A DNA stretch of 64,000 nt from Acholoe squamosa (Eukaryota; Annelida; Polychaeta; Phyllodocida; Polynoidae), in the NCBI GenBank assembly GCA_949317995.1, contig OX439046.1:73920286-73984285 (forward strand), read 5' to 3'. A program made the position numbers and the translations under genes. Each line of letters starts with the position of its first letter. The stretch's first letter is position 1. A model generated the notes under the pieces. The model did not search any database and was not told the origin of the DNA. It saw nothing but the letters and a program-made list of their open reading frames with translations. Shown here piece by piece: positions 47,520-57,739 of the stretch.

Positions 47520-48195
47520 TGTCAGTAGACCGTTATAGGTATTGTACTTATCATATTTATTTTTCACCTTGACTCTACCATGTAACCCAGTGTCCGAGTC
47601 TACCCACAAGCCAAACCATACCAAAGACCAAAGGCTGGCGGCGTCAACTGCACTCAGTGACCCCGCCTCCTCCCACTGGAGGATACGCCGTCAATCACAA
47701 GCAGCTCGCTGCATGCTGGAAATTCCTAGCAGACAATGTTTAGAAACAACTCCTCCTGCTGGAGGACATGCCCATTGATCATGAGCAGCTCACAGCATAC
47801 CGGGAGTTCCCAGCAGCTATATTTAGAACCACACTGAACTCTGTGAACCCCAGTGCTATGTTTGGGATTCCCCCTACATACCTGCACTGGAGTTCCCCAG
47901 TTACTATATTTAGCTCACCTGATACTATTTTTAGGATGAGCTGGGTGAGCAGCTCCTACTACAAATACCTGTGGAGGGAGCAGCTCACTCATCTTTCCAC
48001 CTCCATACTTCATACCTCACACACTCACGTGAGACCAAGGCCCTTGGCTCAAGGGCTAGGCTTGGACACTGTTGGGCACCTTTATACTGTATCACCAACT
48101 ATACCTCGTGGACTTCAATGAATAAAGTGGATATCAAACTGGATTCCTGATTCGTCTGTATTCATCCTTATTCATCATTTACGGACTCGTTGACA
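47520..48195 (+). repeat. 5' LTR of element 2
   Basis: Ends form a 5-bp inverted repeat, TGTCA/TGACA. U3 holds a tandem repeat of about 84 bp (from 47666 and 47750; shared words CCTCCTG/CCACTGGAGGA, GAGCAGCTC, TTCCYAGCAG, TATTTAGAA) plus a third partial unit near 47890-47930. Each later unit carries TATATTTAG, a TATA-like word. AATAAA at 48121-48126 would be the polyadenylation signal. Boundaries rest on one LTR only. Confidence 0.65.
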
Positions 48196-48196
48196 A

Positions 48197-48214
48197 TGGT
48201 GGAAAACCCTCACG
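48197..48214 (-). other. Presumed primer binding site, tRNA not identified
   Basis: TGGTGGAAAACCCTC follows the LTR by one base and starts with TGG as expected for pairing with CCA. I could not match it to a tRNA 3' end by eye. Confidence 0.4.
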
Positions 48215-48247
48215 TATCATCCCACAAGTTACCACCTCTCATGAGCC

Positions 48248-51200
48248 ATGGACAACAGTGAGACCCTACCAAAGGAGCCAGCCCCACAACGTATCCCCAC
48301 ATCTCTGAACAGAGATCAGCAAGAAGCCACCAGCACACAGTACACCACGCCGATAGACTCCTCGCCAGACGCGCTCCAGCTGGACCCAGTGCTGCCAGCC
48401 CACAGACGCACACATAAACAAACACCTGTGAGTTCAAACACCTTACCCTTTTCATCTACTATAGTGGACACCAATACAGGTGCACCCACCAGTACACCAG
48501 CAGGAGCCCCACCACCAGGTTTAAACCTCACCCTACCTGGTTATTCACCCTCAGAATCACCACCCCTGAGATTAGGTGGTCTTCAAAGTACCACATACAG
48601 CACGCCTGAAAATCAGTCACCTGGTTACCTCCACCTAGATAGCCATCTAGAGGAAAGATCCAATAGCCTGCAGGAAGCCCTGGAAGCTGCTGGACGGTCA
48701 CCCTCACCCAGCAGTGATTCTGATCCACTGTGCGCACCTGACCTAAGTTGGGACAACCTCACTGTACCAGACATCCAAGCCCACCCATCAGTAGCAGACA
48801 ATTACTGGAGGAGCAGGCTAGACTCAGCAATCCACAGGTGGAGAGAAAACAGACTCAACACAGGACGTGCACAGCAAATACCAACCGGAGCTACACCAAG
48901 CTACCAGTGTGGTGAGAGTCCCTCTGTTTTTCTAGACAGGATAAACCGTATTTTAGAAGAGCAGTGGCAAGACAACTCCAATCTCACCAATTTGCTAAGG
49001 CCGCACCAAAACCCACAGCCTGATAGCAATCCACCTGGAGGAAACCCTAGGCCTTACTACTCCTACTCTACCTCTGAGGAAGACAAGGCGACACCTCCAG
49101 CACCAAATTCATCCCTGAGCACGCCCCCAAGAGCCAGATCCTTTGAAAGGCCATACCCCACCCATAGACCCAGGAGAAGGGTACGATCATCCTCCCCTCA
49201 TAGGCCAAATACTCCTGTGTTTTACAGACTTCAAAGAAGCCTGGACTCTGCAGCTAGAAGAGGCGACCTAGTGGCCACTACTCCCATCCTACACAGAAGC
49301 AATCACTTCCCCGCCCACTTACAAACAGAGTCCACCTCTGAAGAAGACACAGAAGTAACCTTCCCCCACCTGCACAGAGCACCTGCCTACCCAAACATGG
49401 CCACTGCAGCTCCACCTCCAGAGTACAACCAGGATGACATGACGAGGAACATAGTCAGAGAATGCACCCAGGCAGTCAATGACTCCCTCTCCAACCTATT
49501 AACAGGACAAATGAACTTATTGTCTGCTGAAATAAAAAGGATTGGAGACGACTCCTCCTGCCAACTATCAAGGATAAATGACAGATTGAATGACATGGAC
49601 ACCTGGAAATCGCACCTGGAGAATGCCATTAGCCAAATACAGAGAAGAGCAGCTCAGGACAATGCTGATGTTCTGAGAAGGTCTGAAATAGCGTCAGCCA
49701 ATCTGTCTGACAGAATCAACAGAAACATTGATGGAATGAGAACTGAAATATTCAGGGCTATTGATAGGACAAGAACACCTACCAGCCAAAGCCAAAACAG
49801 CCATTTCTCACCCACCAACACTAGGCTACCCCCTTCAGGCCAACCTTCACAGGTTATGAGCACCTCTACCAGAATGCCGACATCATTACCGGTAGGATAC
49901 AGGCTCAGCCCCCCAAGCCTTTTCCAAAATACAGCCCGAACCATAGCGACAGGTGCCACGCCCACCCAACAAGGCGCGACACATGCAGGTTTTGGTAGTT
50001 CAGCCACAACCCACCAGATGGCGCCCTCTACCACTCGTCCATCACCGGTAGCCGCCACATCACTTTCAGGCAGTGTTTACAACCATGTATACATACCCCA
50101 CCAGGCACACACGCCCTACAACAACCCTATACCGATGTATGGTTTGTTTACAAACACTCCACCTGCCCAAGCAGCTGCCCACCAGACTGCAGCTCAGTCC
50201 ACACCAATGATACCAAATCTAGGACAATCCAATTTCTCCGCTCCCACTGGATACAGGAGTTTTGAACCTGAGCGACTCACATCTGCCCAATTAAGCTGTT
50301 TTAACAAGCCAGAACCCTTTGACAAGCCCTCTCCCTACAGGTCTGCAGCCAGATTCCTGGCAGAATTCAAATTCTATATAAGAAATGCATACCCCCGCAG
50401 CCCAACAATGCATGCATCCTGTATGTATACCTTTTTAAAGGGCAGAGCAGCACAATGGTTTTTCACAAACATTTTTGACAAACCAATCATGTATGACACT
50501 GAGGCAGTCTATACCGCCTTTCTCAGCATATTCAACCAGCCTGACCCTGCCACAATAATCAAAGGATATAGAAACAGAAAGCAGCAACCCAAAGAGACTG
50601 TAGAGGAATACATAGCAGATATGACCTTATTGCTATCCAACAGCAACCTGGATGAGTCTGTACAAGTGGACTATCTTATAAATGGCCTCAAGAATGAAAT
50701 AAAAAATGTTGTACTCTCAGACAGCCCCAAAAGCATTAGGGAAGCCGAGACAGCAGCATTAAAACAAGAATTGGTCATAGAAGCAGCCAAAGCAGCCCAT
50801 GCCTCAAACCAATCTTCAGACTTGTGCGCCATGAACTACAATAACTACAATGGGCAAAAGAACAACAGCTACAATGGCAACAACAACAACAATAACAGAT
50901 CCAGGAAAGATCAGTACAACAACAACAAACCCCCTGGAAACAGCAACAATAAACAGTATGACGATAAATCTAAGCCAGGATACAACCAAAATCAGCAAGG
51001 TTACAACAACTCCAGATCCGGCTCAAACAACAGATCAGGCTCCAAGAATAGATATCAGTCACCAGGCAGGAGCAGATCTCAGGAAAACAACAAAAGCAGG
51101 TCCAAATCCAGCGACACAAGAAATAACTTTGTTTTCATCCCTGTTGCCTCCACCCCCACCAACACCCGCCAGGTGTCCTTCCAGAAACTACTGGTCCCAG

Positions 51201-51358
51201 CAGATTTCCCAATCCCTGATGATTGGACCCAGCAACAAAAGAAATCCAGGGACCCAACACCAGGCAGAAATGACAACAAAAAGACAGGAGACAACCATCC
51301 TGACAACCAACCTCCTGATTCTGAACAAGGAGAACACTACAATGACAATATTGAATAG
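48248..51358 (+). CDS. gag: Gag polyprotein without zinc knuckle
   Basis: 1036 codons from ATG 48248 (GCCATGG context) to TAG 51356-51358. Residues about 1-390 are Pro/Ser/Thr-rich and probably disordered. About 400-520 is a coiled coil ('AEIKRIGDDSSCQLSRINDR'). About 680-860 is a retrotransposon-gag capsid ('FLAEFKFYIRNAYPRS', 'FLKGRAAQWFF', 'KETVEEYIADMTLLL', 'YLINGLKNEIKN'). About 865-960 is very Asn-rich then Arg/Ser-rich and basic. The last region replaces the usual CCHC nucleocapsid, as in errantiviruses such as gypsy, whose Gag also lacks a zinc knuckle. The frame is intact. It packages genomic RNA and assembles particles. Confidence 0.92.
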   Translation: MDNSETLPKEPAPQRIPTSLNRDQQEATSTQYTTPIDSSPDALQLDPVLPAHRRTHKQTPVSSNTLPFSSTIVDTNTGAPTSTPAGAPPPGLNLTLPGYSPSESPPLRLGGLQSTTYSTPENQSPGYLHLDSHLEERSNSLQEALEAAGRSPSPSSDSDPLCAPDLSWDNLTVPDIQAHPSVADNYWRSRLDSAIHRWRENRLNTGRAQQIPTGATPSYQCGESPSVFLDRINRILEEQWQDNSNLTNLLRPHQNPQPDSNPPGGNPRPYYSYSTSEEDKATPPAPNSSLSTPPRARSFERPYPTHRPRRRVRSSSPHRPNTPVFYRLQRSLDSAARRGDLVATTPILHRSNHFPAHLQTESTSEEDTEVTFPHLHRAPAYPNMATAAPPPEYNQDDMTRNIVRECTQAVNDSLSNLLTGQMNLLSAEIKRIGDDSSCQLSRINDRLNDMDTWKSHLENAISQIQRRAAQDNADVLRRSEIASANLSDRINRNIDGMRTEIFRAIDRTRTPTSQSQNSHFSPTNTRLPPSGQPSQVMSTSTRMPTSLPVGYRLSPPSLFQNTARTIATGATPTQQGATHAGFGSSATTHQMAPSTTRPSPVAATSLSGSVYNHVYIPHQAHTPYNNPIPMYGLFTNTPPAQAAAHQTAAQSTPMIPNLGQSNFSAPTGYRSFEPERLTSAQLSCFNKPEPFDKPSPYRSAARFLAEFKFYIRNAYPRSPTMHASCMYTFLKGRAAQWFFTNIFDKPIMYDTEAVYTAFLSIFNQPDPATIIKGYRNRKQQPKETVEEYIADMTLLLSNSNLDESVQVDYLINGLKNEIKNVVLSDSPKSIREAETAALKQELVIEAAKAAHASNQSSDLCAMNYNNYNGQKNNSYNGNNNNNNRSRKDQYNNNKPPGNSNNKQYDDKSKPGYNQNQQGYNNSRSGSNNRSGSKNRYQSPGRSRSQENNKSRSKSSDTRNNFVFIPVASTPTNTRQVSFQKLLVPADFPIPDDWTQQQKKSRDPTPGRNDNKKTGDNHPDNQPPDSEQGEHYNDNIE
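51356..51358 (+). other. In-frame UAG between gag and pol, candidate readthrough
   Basis: Gag and pol share one frame. The bases after the UAG (51359-51448) are open in that frame right up to the first pol ATG. The stop is followed by G, and GC-rich segments GGGGAGGCC (51365) and GGCCCCGCCCC (51389) could pair into a stem a few bases downstream. This recalls gammaretroviral UAG readthrough. A simple nonsense mutation cannot be excluded. Confidence 0.5.
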
Positions 51359-51448
51359 GACCCAGGGGAGGCCTACCATGCATCTTGCGGCCCCGCCCCC
51401 ACTCTGGACAACAAAATTAGAACGTCCCCCACATGCCATATTTCACAC

Positions 51449-54400
51449 ATGAATGATGGAGCAGAATTAAATTCAGCAGAACATCAGAACCACGACCCCC
51501 AGCCTGTGAATTGTGACGAAGACTCCTCATCAGACAGTGAGGACCTCTATGAGAACCAGAACAAGAGAATTTCCACCCTCCAATTAAAAGTCGAGACCAG
51601 TAAGTATGGGCAGCAAGGTAAGACCTCTTACATTAATACTGAATTGACTAAAGGCGCAGTTAATGTTGATATCAATGGCAGTTCTTACAGAGCCCTTGTA
51701 GACTCTGGAGCCTCCCTTTCCTTTATCAGCCAGAAAATGGCAGATAAAGCCATATCAACCCCCAATTTCAGACATGGTAGGAGATCTCGTATGGTTATCC
51801 TACTAGCTGATAAATCCTCAGTTCAGGTCAACAATTCCATCACCATAACCTTTCTAATCGATGACACAGAGTTTAAAACAAGACTACATGTGGTCCCAAA
51901 GCTAAACCACCCCATAATTCTTGGCGTAAAATTTATGACCAAATATAGGGCCAAAATTTCCTTTGGGACCAAGTCCCCTTCACCACACTTCATAAGAGCA
52001 GCCAAAGGTCTAACCATGCCACCAAATTCTGAATCCACATTCAATGCAATCGTCATAGGACCTGATTCCTTAATAGGTAAAACAGGCATCACAGAAAATG
52101 TTGACACGACATTACCGGTACTAATCAAACACGCCCTTGTTGAACCAAGGTCAACAAGAAAAATCATACCGGTAGCAGTGGCCAACCCAAATGATTTTTC
52201 CATCAACATCAAAAAGCACATGAACCTAGGCATTTTTGCACTTAACAATCTAAACAAAGCCATTCCCATTGGAAAACTGAACAGCCAACACTCCCTCAAC
52301 AGCATAATCTCTGACAAAGACATGCTCCCCATCAATTGTGGAGATGATCCCCTAGATCAGCTACCCAAAGGGGACGACCCTCTAAAATACACAATATGCG
52401 ACAAGCTCACTGAGGCCCAAAAACAACAAATCAAAAACATTGTTGAATCAAATAGAGAGGCTTTTGTATTAAATGAGAGTGCTATAGGATTAAATGTTGA
52501 AAATGAGGTCAAATTAGAATTAAACCCTGATTTCAAACCCTGCAACAGACCATCCTATAGAATGTCACCCAAGAAAGAGATTTTCCAAAGAGAGCTGTTA
52601 GATAAACATTTACAGCAAGGTGTCATTGAAGAATGCACCAAACCCTGTGAGTGGAACTCCCCAGCTTTCTTAGTACCCAAACCCCAGGGAGACAGGTCTG
52701 TAGCCTCAGGATGGAGAATAGTCGTGGATTATAGATGGGTTAACCAAAACCTAAAATCTTTTTCCTACTCCTTCCCCAGAGCAGACGATCTCATGCAACA
52801 AGTTGGCAGAACAGGTGCTAAATATTTTTCCAAATTGGATGTATACAGCGCCTACCATCAAATTCCTCTAGCTAAAGAATCAAGGCCTTTAACAACTTTC
52901 TCTGCCAATGGCACAAGATATATGGCCAAAGTATTACCCATGGGTTTAAAAACTTCTGGTTTGTCATTCATGAATGTAATGGAACAATTGCTCATGAAGT
53001 GCAAATACAGAAATGCAGTAGCCTATGTGGATGATGTGGCCATATACAGCCCCACATGGGAAAGACATCTGCAAGACCTAGATGAAGTGCTAAAACTTTT
53101 CATCAAAGGAAACATCAAATTAAAATCCGAAAAATGTGAATTTGGCACCACCAAAATGGAATTCTTAGGTTTTACCTTAGATCAACACGGCATCTCACCT
53201 TCCCCAGACAAAATCTCACCGGTTAAAACCTTCCCAGCACCTAAAAACATCCACGACCTTAGGTGTTTCAATGGAATGGCACAATTTTATAAGAGATTCA
53301 TTAGAGGTTTTGCCCATATAATGAAGCACTTATATGAAGCCACAAAGGGTACCTTCAAATGGACCACTCAATGCCAAACAGCCTTTGAAAAAATCAAAGC
53401 ATCAATTTGCACTGAGGCAATCCTAAAATTCCCAGACTATAACAAACCCTTTATCATCTTCACAGACTCCAGCAATTTCAGCTTAGGAGCAGTTATTACA
53501 CAGGTAGATGAACATGGTTTTTATAGACCCATTGAATTCTCTGGGAGAGGTCTAACACCTCAGGAAACCAGATATGGAATAACTGACAAAGAGCTACTTG
53601 GGATAATCTTCGCTGTCAAAAAGTTCCACCATTATGTGGACGGCACTCACTTCAAAGTATATTCAGATCACACAGCCCTAGTCTCCCTCTTCAACAAAAA
53701 GGAGAATATCACCAATGGGAGATTGGCAAGATGGATAGATACTGTTATGTCCTATGATTTTGAAGTGAAATACCTACAAGGTAGAGCCAATCTAGTGGCA
53801 GATTGCCTGTCCAGAAGAAAATATCCCCCTGGCTCTGATGATCCAATACCAATTAGATCACAAGGAAGAATTATCCTCCCACCAAAGAAGGTACAATTTT
53901 CAGATATATCCATAACAAAAGTTTTCAGATCAGATGATCCAATTCCCAATAATCCCATCTGTTTGGGACCTCCTAGATCAATATTAAAAGGAGGCAAAAT
54001 TTGGGGAAGCACAAATATACCACCAAAAGGCATCATAGCAAGAAAAGGCACCCCGGAAAGGCAGCAGGGTGTGAATCCTGACCTGTGTGTACTCACTCGA
54101 GCACAGTCCCAGTCCCAGGACGACACACCTCCAGCAGCCAGCCAATCAGCGCCCAGTAAAAAGACCCGCCCACTCAAGCCTAAGCGCAGCAGTCCTCGCC
54201 CCAGAGGCAGGCCCGCCAAATCTAGGTCACCTAGGGTCTCCATCAAAACTGCAAACGCCAAGAGAGCTAAGCTCTCCCGCCGTGTGCTACCTCTAGCTGA
54301 AAGGGCAATTCAGGAAATCTGTAAACACCAATCCCTGACACCTTCTAGAGAAACACTAATTAAAAGCCAAAAAGAAGACCTTTTTGCATCCTCCATGGCA

Positions 54401-55843
54401 AACTACATTGAAAAAGGTAGCCTGCCACACGACTCAGGATTAATGAATCAAATACTACGTAACCACGACCAATTCATCTTACTGGATGAAGTCCTCTTTA
54501 GAATTACTGATACCAACTTGGGTAAAACCTTAGAGCCCACACTGCAAATTGTAATCCCAGAAAAATGGACAGAATCTTTAGTGGAAGCAACCCATTGCTC
54601 TCCCCTAGGTGGACACCTAGGTCCAGTCAAAACCTACACAGCCATAAGAGCTAGGTATTACTGGAGATCAATGTTTAAAGAAGTCTTTGATTTCTGCGGC
54701 ACTTGCCACACATGCCTGACCACCAAAAAGAGACCCAAAAACCTGAAAACTCCAATGAAACTACGTGACCCAGTACTTACAGCATACTCTCATGTCACCA
54801 TGGACACAATAGGCCCTTTTTCCAAGGCCGCTGATGGCTCTCACTACATACATGTGGTGACCGACCATGCCACCAGGCATGTAACTGCCTGGACAAGTGA
54901 AGAAAATACGGCTGCAATTGTAGCACTTGGTTTCTTCCAAAAAGTCATATGTATCCATGGCACTCCCTCAGTACTGAACACAGATAATGCCCAGCAATAC
55001 GTCTCAAAATTATTCAAATATTTCTGTGAAAAGTTCGGCATTAAACATGTGACAGGAAGTGCACATTGGTCTAGGTCTCAAGGTCTCTGTGAGCGCCAAC
55101 ATCAAACCATAGAATCATCCCTCAGAGCCTTTGTATCAAAATCACAAAAGCATTGGTCAACCTTCCTACAAGCTGTAGTCTTCAGTATTAATAATACTGT
55201 AAGCAGCGCTTTAGGCTACTCAACAAACTTGTTAGTTTTTGGCAAGCAGACACACCTACCAACTGAAGCAGCCTTGTCCTTGATTAAAGCTGAAAAAGAC
55301 TCAAGCACCAAGGAGAAAATTATGGCCAGCCTACTAAAGTTTAGGGATGATATTCAAATGAAAGCTGCAGAAAACATGATCTCTGCTCACAAAAAGATGA
55401 AAGCCAGACATGATACTTCAGCAGAACTCAGCTCATATAACACAGGCCAATTGGTATATTTACATATACCCACCCTACTGGTCAAATGCACATCAAAAAA
55501 GTTGCAACCCACATACTCAGGCCCCTACATCATAATGAAGATGACTTCACCAGTTACAGCTATTTTAAAAAGGCTACAAGATGGAAAAGTACTGAAAAAA
55601 TCAGTACATGTATCAAGGCTGAGGAGACCAATCACAAGAGCTAGCGCCAAAGCCATCATAAAAAGGCTACAATCAGGGCCCACAAGCTCACTTCACAACC
55701 CCGACCAGGATGACCCCTCCAATGTGAGTCTCACCACTCCCAAAATGAAGAAAAAGAGAGGAAGGCCAGCCAAAAAGGGAATAATCTCCTTCAGCCCCAT
55801 GCCCTCCAGAAAATCAAGAAAAATTTCTAAGCGTCCATTATAG
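51449..55843 (+). CDS. pol: Pol polyprotein: protease, RT, RNase H, integrase; intact
   Basis: 1464 codons from the first ATG; if readthrough occurs it is fused to Gag with about 30 more residues. Protease: DSGAS at residues 85-89 with 'HPIILGVKFM'. RT: 'WRIVVDYRWVN', 'SKLDVYSAYHQIPL', 'LPMGLKTSGLSF', catalytic YVDD at 526-529. RNase H: 'IFTDSSNFSLGAVI', 'TDKELLGIIFAV', 'YSDHTALVSLF', 'ANLVADCLSRR'. Integrase: HHCC zinc domain ('GGHLGPVKT', 'CGTCHTC'), then D1119, D1179 and E1215, the last two with 35 residues between (D,D-35-E). The C-terminus is basic ('KKKRGRPAKK'). All catalytic motifs are present and the frame is unbroken. The order is Ty3/Gypsy. Confidence 0.95.
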   Translation: MNDGAELNSAEHQNHDPQPVNCDEDSSSDSEDLYENQNKRISTLQLKVETSKYGQQGKTSYINTELTKGAVNVDINGSSYRALVDSGASLSFISQKMADKAISTPNFRHGRRSRMVILLADKSSVQVNNSITITFLIDDTEFKTRLHVVPKLNHPIILGVKFMTKYRAKISFGTKSPSPHFIRAAKGLTMPPNSESTFNAIVIGPDSLIGKTGITENVDTTLPVLIKHALVEPRSTRKIIPVAVANPNDFSINIKKHMNLGIFALNNLNKAIPIGKLNSQHSLNSIISDKDMLPINCGDDPLDQLPKGDDPLKYTICDKLTEAQKQQIKNIVESNREAFVLNESAIGLNVENEVKLELNPDFKPCNRPSYRMSPKKEIFQRELLDKHLQQGVIEECTKPCEWNSPAFLVPKPQGDRSVASGWRIVVDYRWVNQNLKSFSYSFPRADDLMQQVGRTGAKYFSKLDVYSAYHQIPLAKESRPLTTFSANGTRYMAKVLPMGLKTSGLSFMNVMEQLLMKCKYRNAVAYVDDVAIYSPTWERHLQDLDEVLKLFIKGNIKLKSEKCEFGTTKMEFLGFTLDQHGISPSPDKISPVKTFPAPKNIHDLRCFNGMAQFYKRFIRGFAHIMKHLYEATKGTFKWTTQCQTAFEKIKASICTEAILKFPDYNKPFIIFTDSSNFSLGAVITQVDEHGFYRPIEFSGRGLTPQETRYGITDKELLGIIFAVKKFHHYVDGTHFKVYSDHTALVSLFNKKENITNGRLARWIDTVMSYDFEVKYLQGRANLVADCLSRRKYPPGSDDPIPIRSQGRIILPPKKVQFSDISITKVFRSDDPIPNNPICLGPPRSILKGGKIWGSTNIPPKGIIARKGTPERQQGVNPDLCVLTRAQSQSQDDTPPAASQSAPSKKTRPLKPKRSSPRPRGRPAKSRSPRVSIKTANAKRAKLSRRVLPLAERAIQEICKHQSLTPSRETLIKSQKEDLFASSMANYIEKGSLPHDSGLMNQILRNHDQFILLDEVLFRITDTNLGKTLEPTLQIVIPEKWTESLVEATHCSPLGGHLGPVKTYTAIRARYYWRSMFKEVFDFCGTCHTCLTTKKRPKNLKTPMKLRDPVLTAYSHVTMDTIGPFSKAADGSHYIHVVTDHATRHVTAWTSEENTAAIVALGFFQKVICIHGTPSVLNTDNAQQYVSKLFKYFCEKFGIKHVTGSAHWSRSQGLCERQHQTIESSLRAFVSKSQKHWSTFLQAVVFSINNTVSSALGYSTNLLVFGKQTHLPTEAALSLIKAEKDSSTKEKIMASLLKFRDDIQMKAAENMISAHKKMKARHDTSAELSSYNTGQLVYLHIPTLLVKCTSKKLQPTYSGPYIIMKMTSPVTAILKRLQDGKVLKKSVHVSRLRRPITRASAKAIIKRLQSGPTSSLHNPDQDDPSNVSLTTPKMKKKRGRPAKKGIISFSPMPSRKSRKISKRPL

Positions 55844-56727
55844 ATCATAAGACGTTGTGTCAAACACCAAGCATCCATATAAACAACCCTCCTTTAATCC
55901 CCACAGGCGCCACGCGCCCCAACCAAATTAATCAGCCATTAATATACCAACCACTTAAACACACTGACAGCAACAGTCACAGCCCAACGCCCAACCTATT
56001 TATACTAACAACCATAAAAATTCCTATGCATCCAAAATCAACACTGCCTTGATTAACTGTATATACAACCACCTACCCATTCTAAGTGGAATGCCAAACA
56101 CTGGCAAATGGATTATCAAATAATTAGGTTAGGTTACCCACGCCACATACCGACCGCCCAAGGCAGCGCTGTATCCTCGGTTTGTGTATAAACTTCAAAA
56201 CACACATGCGACGGCTTGTTACCACTTCAAGACCACTATTTCCAATGATAAACCTATTGTAGGAAGATGGACCTCTGACACCCACACCCCATGTTTACAC
56301 CACTGTCTCTGCCAACCCTTAAGTGCTGTGGTGGCACATATACAAATCAATAACACACTGCCCTCAAGGTCTTTAAAAGCCACAGGGACGCCATAGCAAC
56401 CATATCACCTTGGCCAGGGATAAAACACCCCCCCGCCAAGCTTCCCAATATGCTATCTTTAGACAATATCTCACCACCAACCAATCCAGGCCAGGATAAC
56501 CCTAATTTGCATATGGGACCGTACAACCCCACTTGCATCCACCAATAATATTTGGCCTACGCCTCTTTCAAAGCAAGACATACCACCTATGGGAGATCTC
56601 AGACTGAGAAGTAGCCAAACTCAGTCTCAGGTTTATAAGCGCTTGCCCACCCACATCTGATCACAACACAACCCACAACCAATACCACCACACCTTAAGC
56701 ACGGCAACAAGTGTCTGGGAAGGGACC
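55844..56727 (+). other. Non-coding spacer after pol; candidate internal promoter
   Basis: No supported ORF over about 880 bp. TATAAG at 56634-56639 (TTTATAAGCGCTTGCC) lies 94 bp before the env start codon. The same TATAAG-N-GCG form recurs at 59600 and 59622. Confidence 0.4.
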
Positions 56728-56756
56728 ATGGCAGACCCATCATGCAACCAGCCCAG
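56728..56756 (+). CDS. env: Envelope gene, first coding exon (29 nt)
   Basis: ATG 56728 has a strong Kozak context (ACCATGG) and runs nine codons plus two bases to a splice donor, CAG/GTAGGAGT (GT at 56757). The frame stops at the very next codon if unspliced. Its phase fits exactly the acceptor at 57738-57739, where the envelope frame resumes just before a hydrophobic signal-peptide core. The phase match across a strong donor and acceptor is the evidence for splicing. Confidence 0.6.
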
Positions 56757-57006
56757 GTAGGAGTATCTTATGGGTCTATTTTAGCATTTAGGATTTTTAA
56801 CAGTCGTTCTAGCATTGTACATGATAGTAGTTTTATTATCATGGTGCCCAGGTACCCCTATTAACCAATGGCGGTGTGATCCTTAAGTGTGTGTAAAATG
56901 TGGAAGAACTTCTCCACTATCCTATAATTTTTAACATTGATAATCCAATTTACTAAACCTCTTCAGCCAAGCAAATTCCCCACCTTTACCTCTCTCCCAT
57001 TCACAG

Positions 57007-57566
57007 CCCACTTAGACCCTTTTTCCTTTATGACTTACAGCCTGGACCCACCGGCAAATAAGCACGGCCCAAATGCTACATGGACCATACACAGCCTCCT
57101 CGGACCACATGGGATCAGGAGTGATCTCATGGATCCTTTTGAAATTAGGAGCATAATCATGGAACAGCAACACCTCATCACCTTCCTTGCCCAGGAAGAT
57201 ATTAAACATTACCTCAGCAGCCCTGTGCTAAGACAGGAGCTGGACATGAGCAATCACTCCATAGCAGCAACCATAAAAGCCTTCATGGTCGCTGTAGCTG
57301 GGGATAATCCCCGCCGGCCTCCATGGGGCAGGTTTAACCATAGATCTGCATCATACATAGCACTCTTATGTGCTCGCACACTTCTAGCGTCAGAACAGCC
57401 CCTCAGGGACTTACCCCGCCAATACTCCAGAATTGGACGCGAACTGGCCATAAGGAATACAGCCAGCCTGGTATTCCAGTTCGCTGTTTTCGAGATAAAC
57501 AGATTCCATGCTCAAGCACGTGTACCGCCCCTGACGGTGACAACAGGCACCAGTCCATCTGCATAA
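57007..57566 (+). CDS. ORF X, 179 residues, unknown function
   Basis: This ORF lies entirely within the env intron. A strong splice acceptor (CTCTCTCCCATTCACAG, AG at 57005-57006) precedes it, and the first ATG is 57030 in frame 3; it stops at 57564-57566. The protein is helical-looking and basic at its C-terminal half, with 'RRPPWGRFNHRSASYIALL'. The WGR followed by small/hydrophobic residues vaguely recalls the Bcl-2 BH1 region, but no second Bcl-2 motif is convincing. The upstream 29-nt exon is out of phase with this acceptor for ATG 56728, so ORF X would start at its own ATG from an alternatively spliced or separate RNA. I do not recognise the family. Confidence 0.5.
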
Positions 57567-57739
57567 ATCCATTTCATGTAACAACAACCCAACCACCCAC
57601 AGAATCCCCGACCTTTGTAAATACTTGACCATACTAACATCCCATTTGTGACTAAGCTAATGCTATTTTTAAGTGAACCCCACCATCAAATTTCAAAAAA
57701 AAAATCCTCAAAATTTCTCAATTTTTCTCATTTTTCTAG

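Noticed and set aside
50011-50027. CTCF-like CCACCAGATGGCGCCC within gag of element 2
   Set aside because: It lies in coding sequence with no supporting duplicates; could be chance, so not listed as regulatory.
57648-57739. Upstream extension of the env frame before the splice acceptor
   Set aside because: It begins without ATG, includes an A-run and a pyrimidine tract typical of an intron end, and delays the signal peptide; intron is the better reading.
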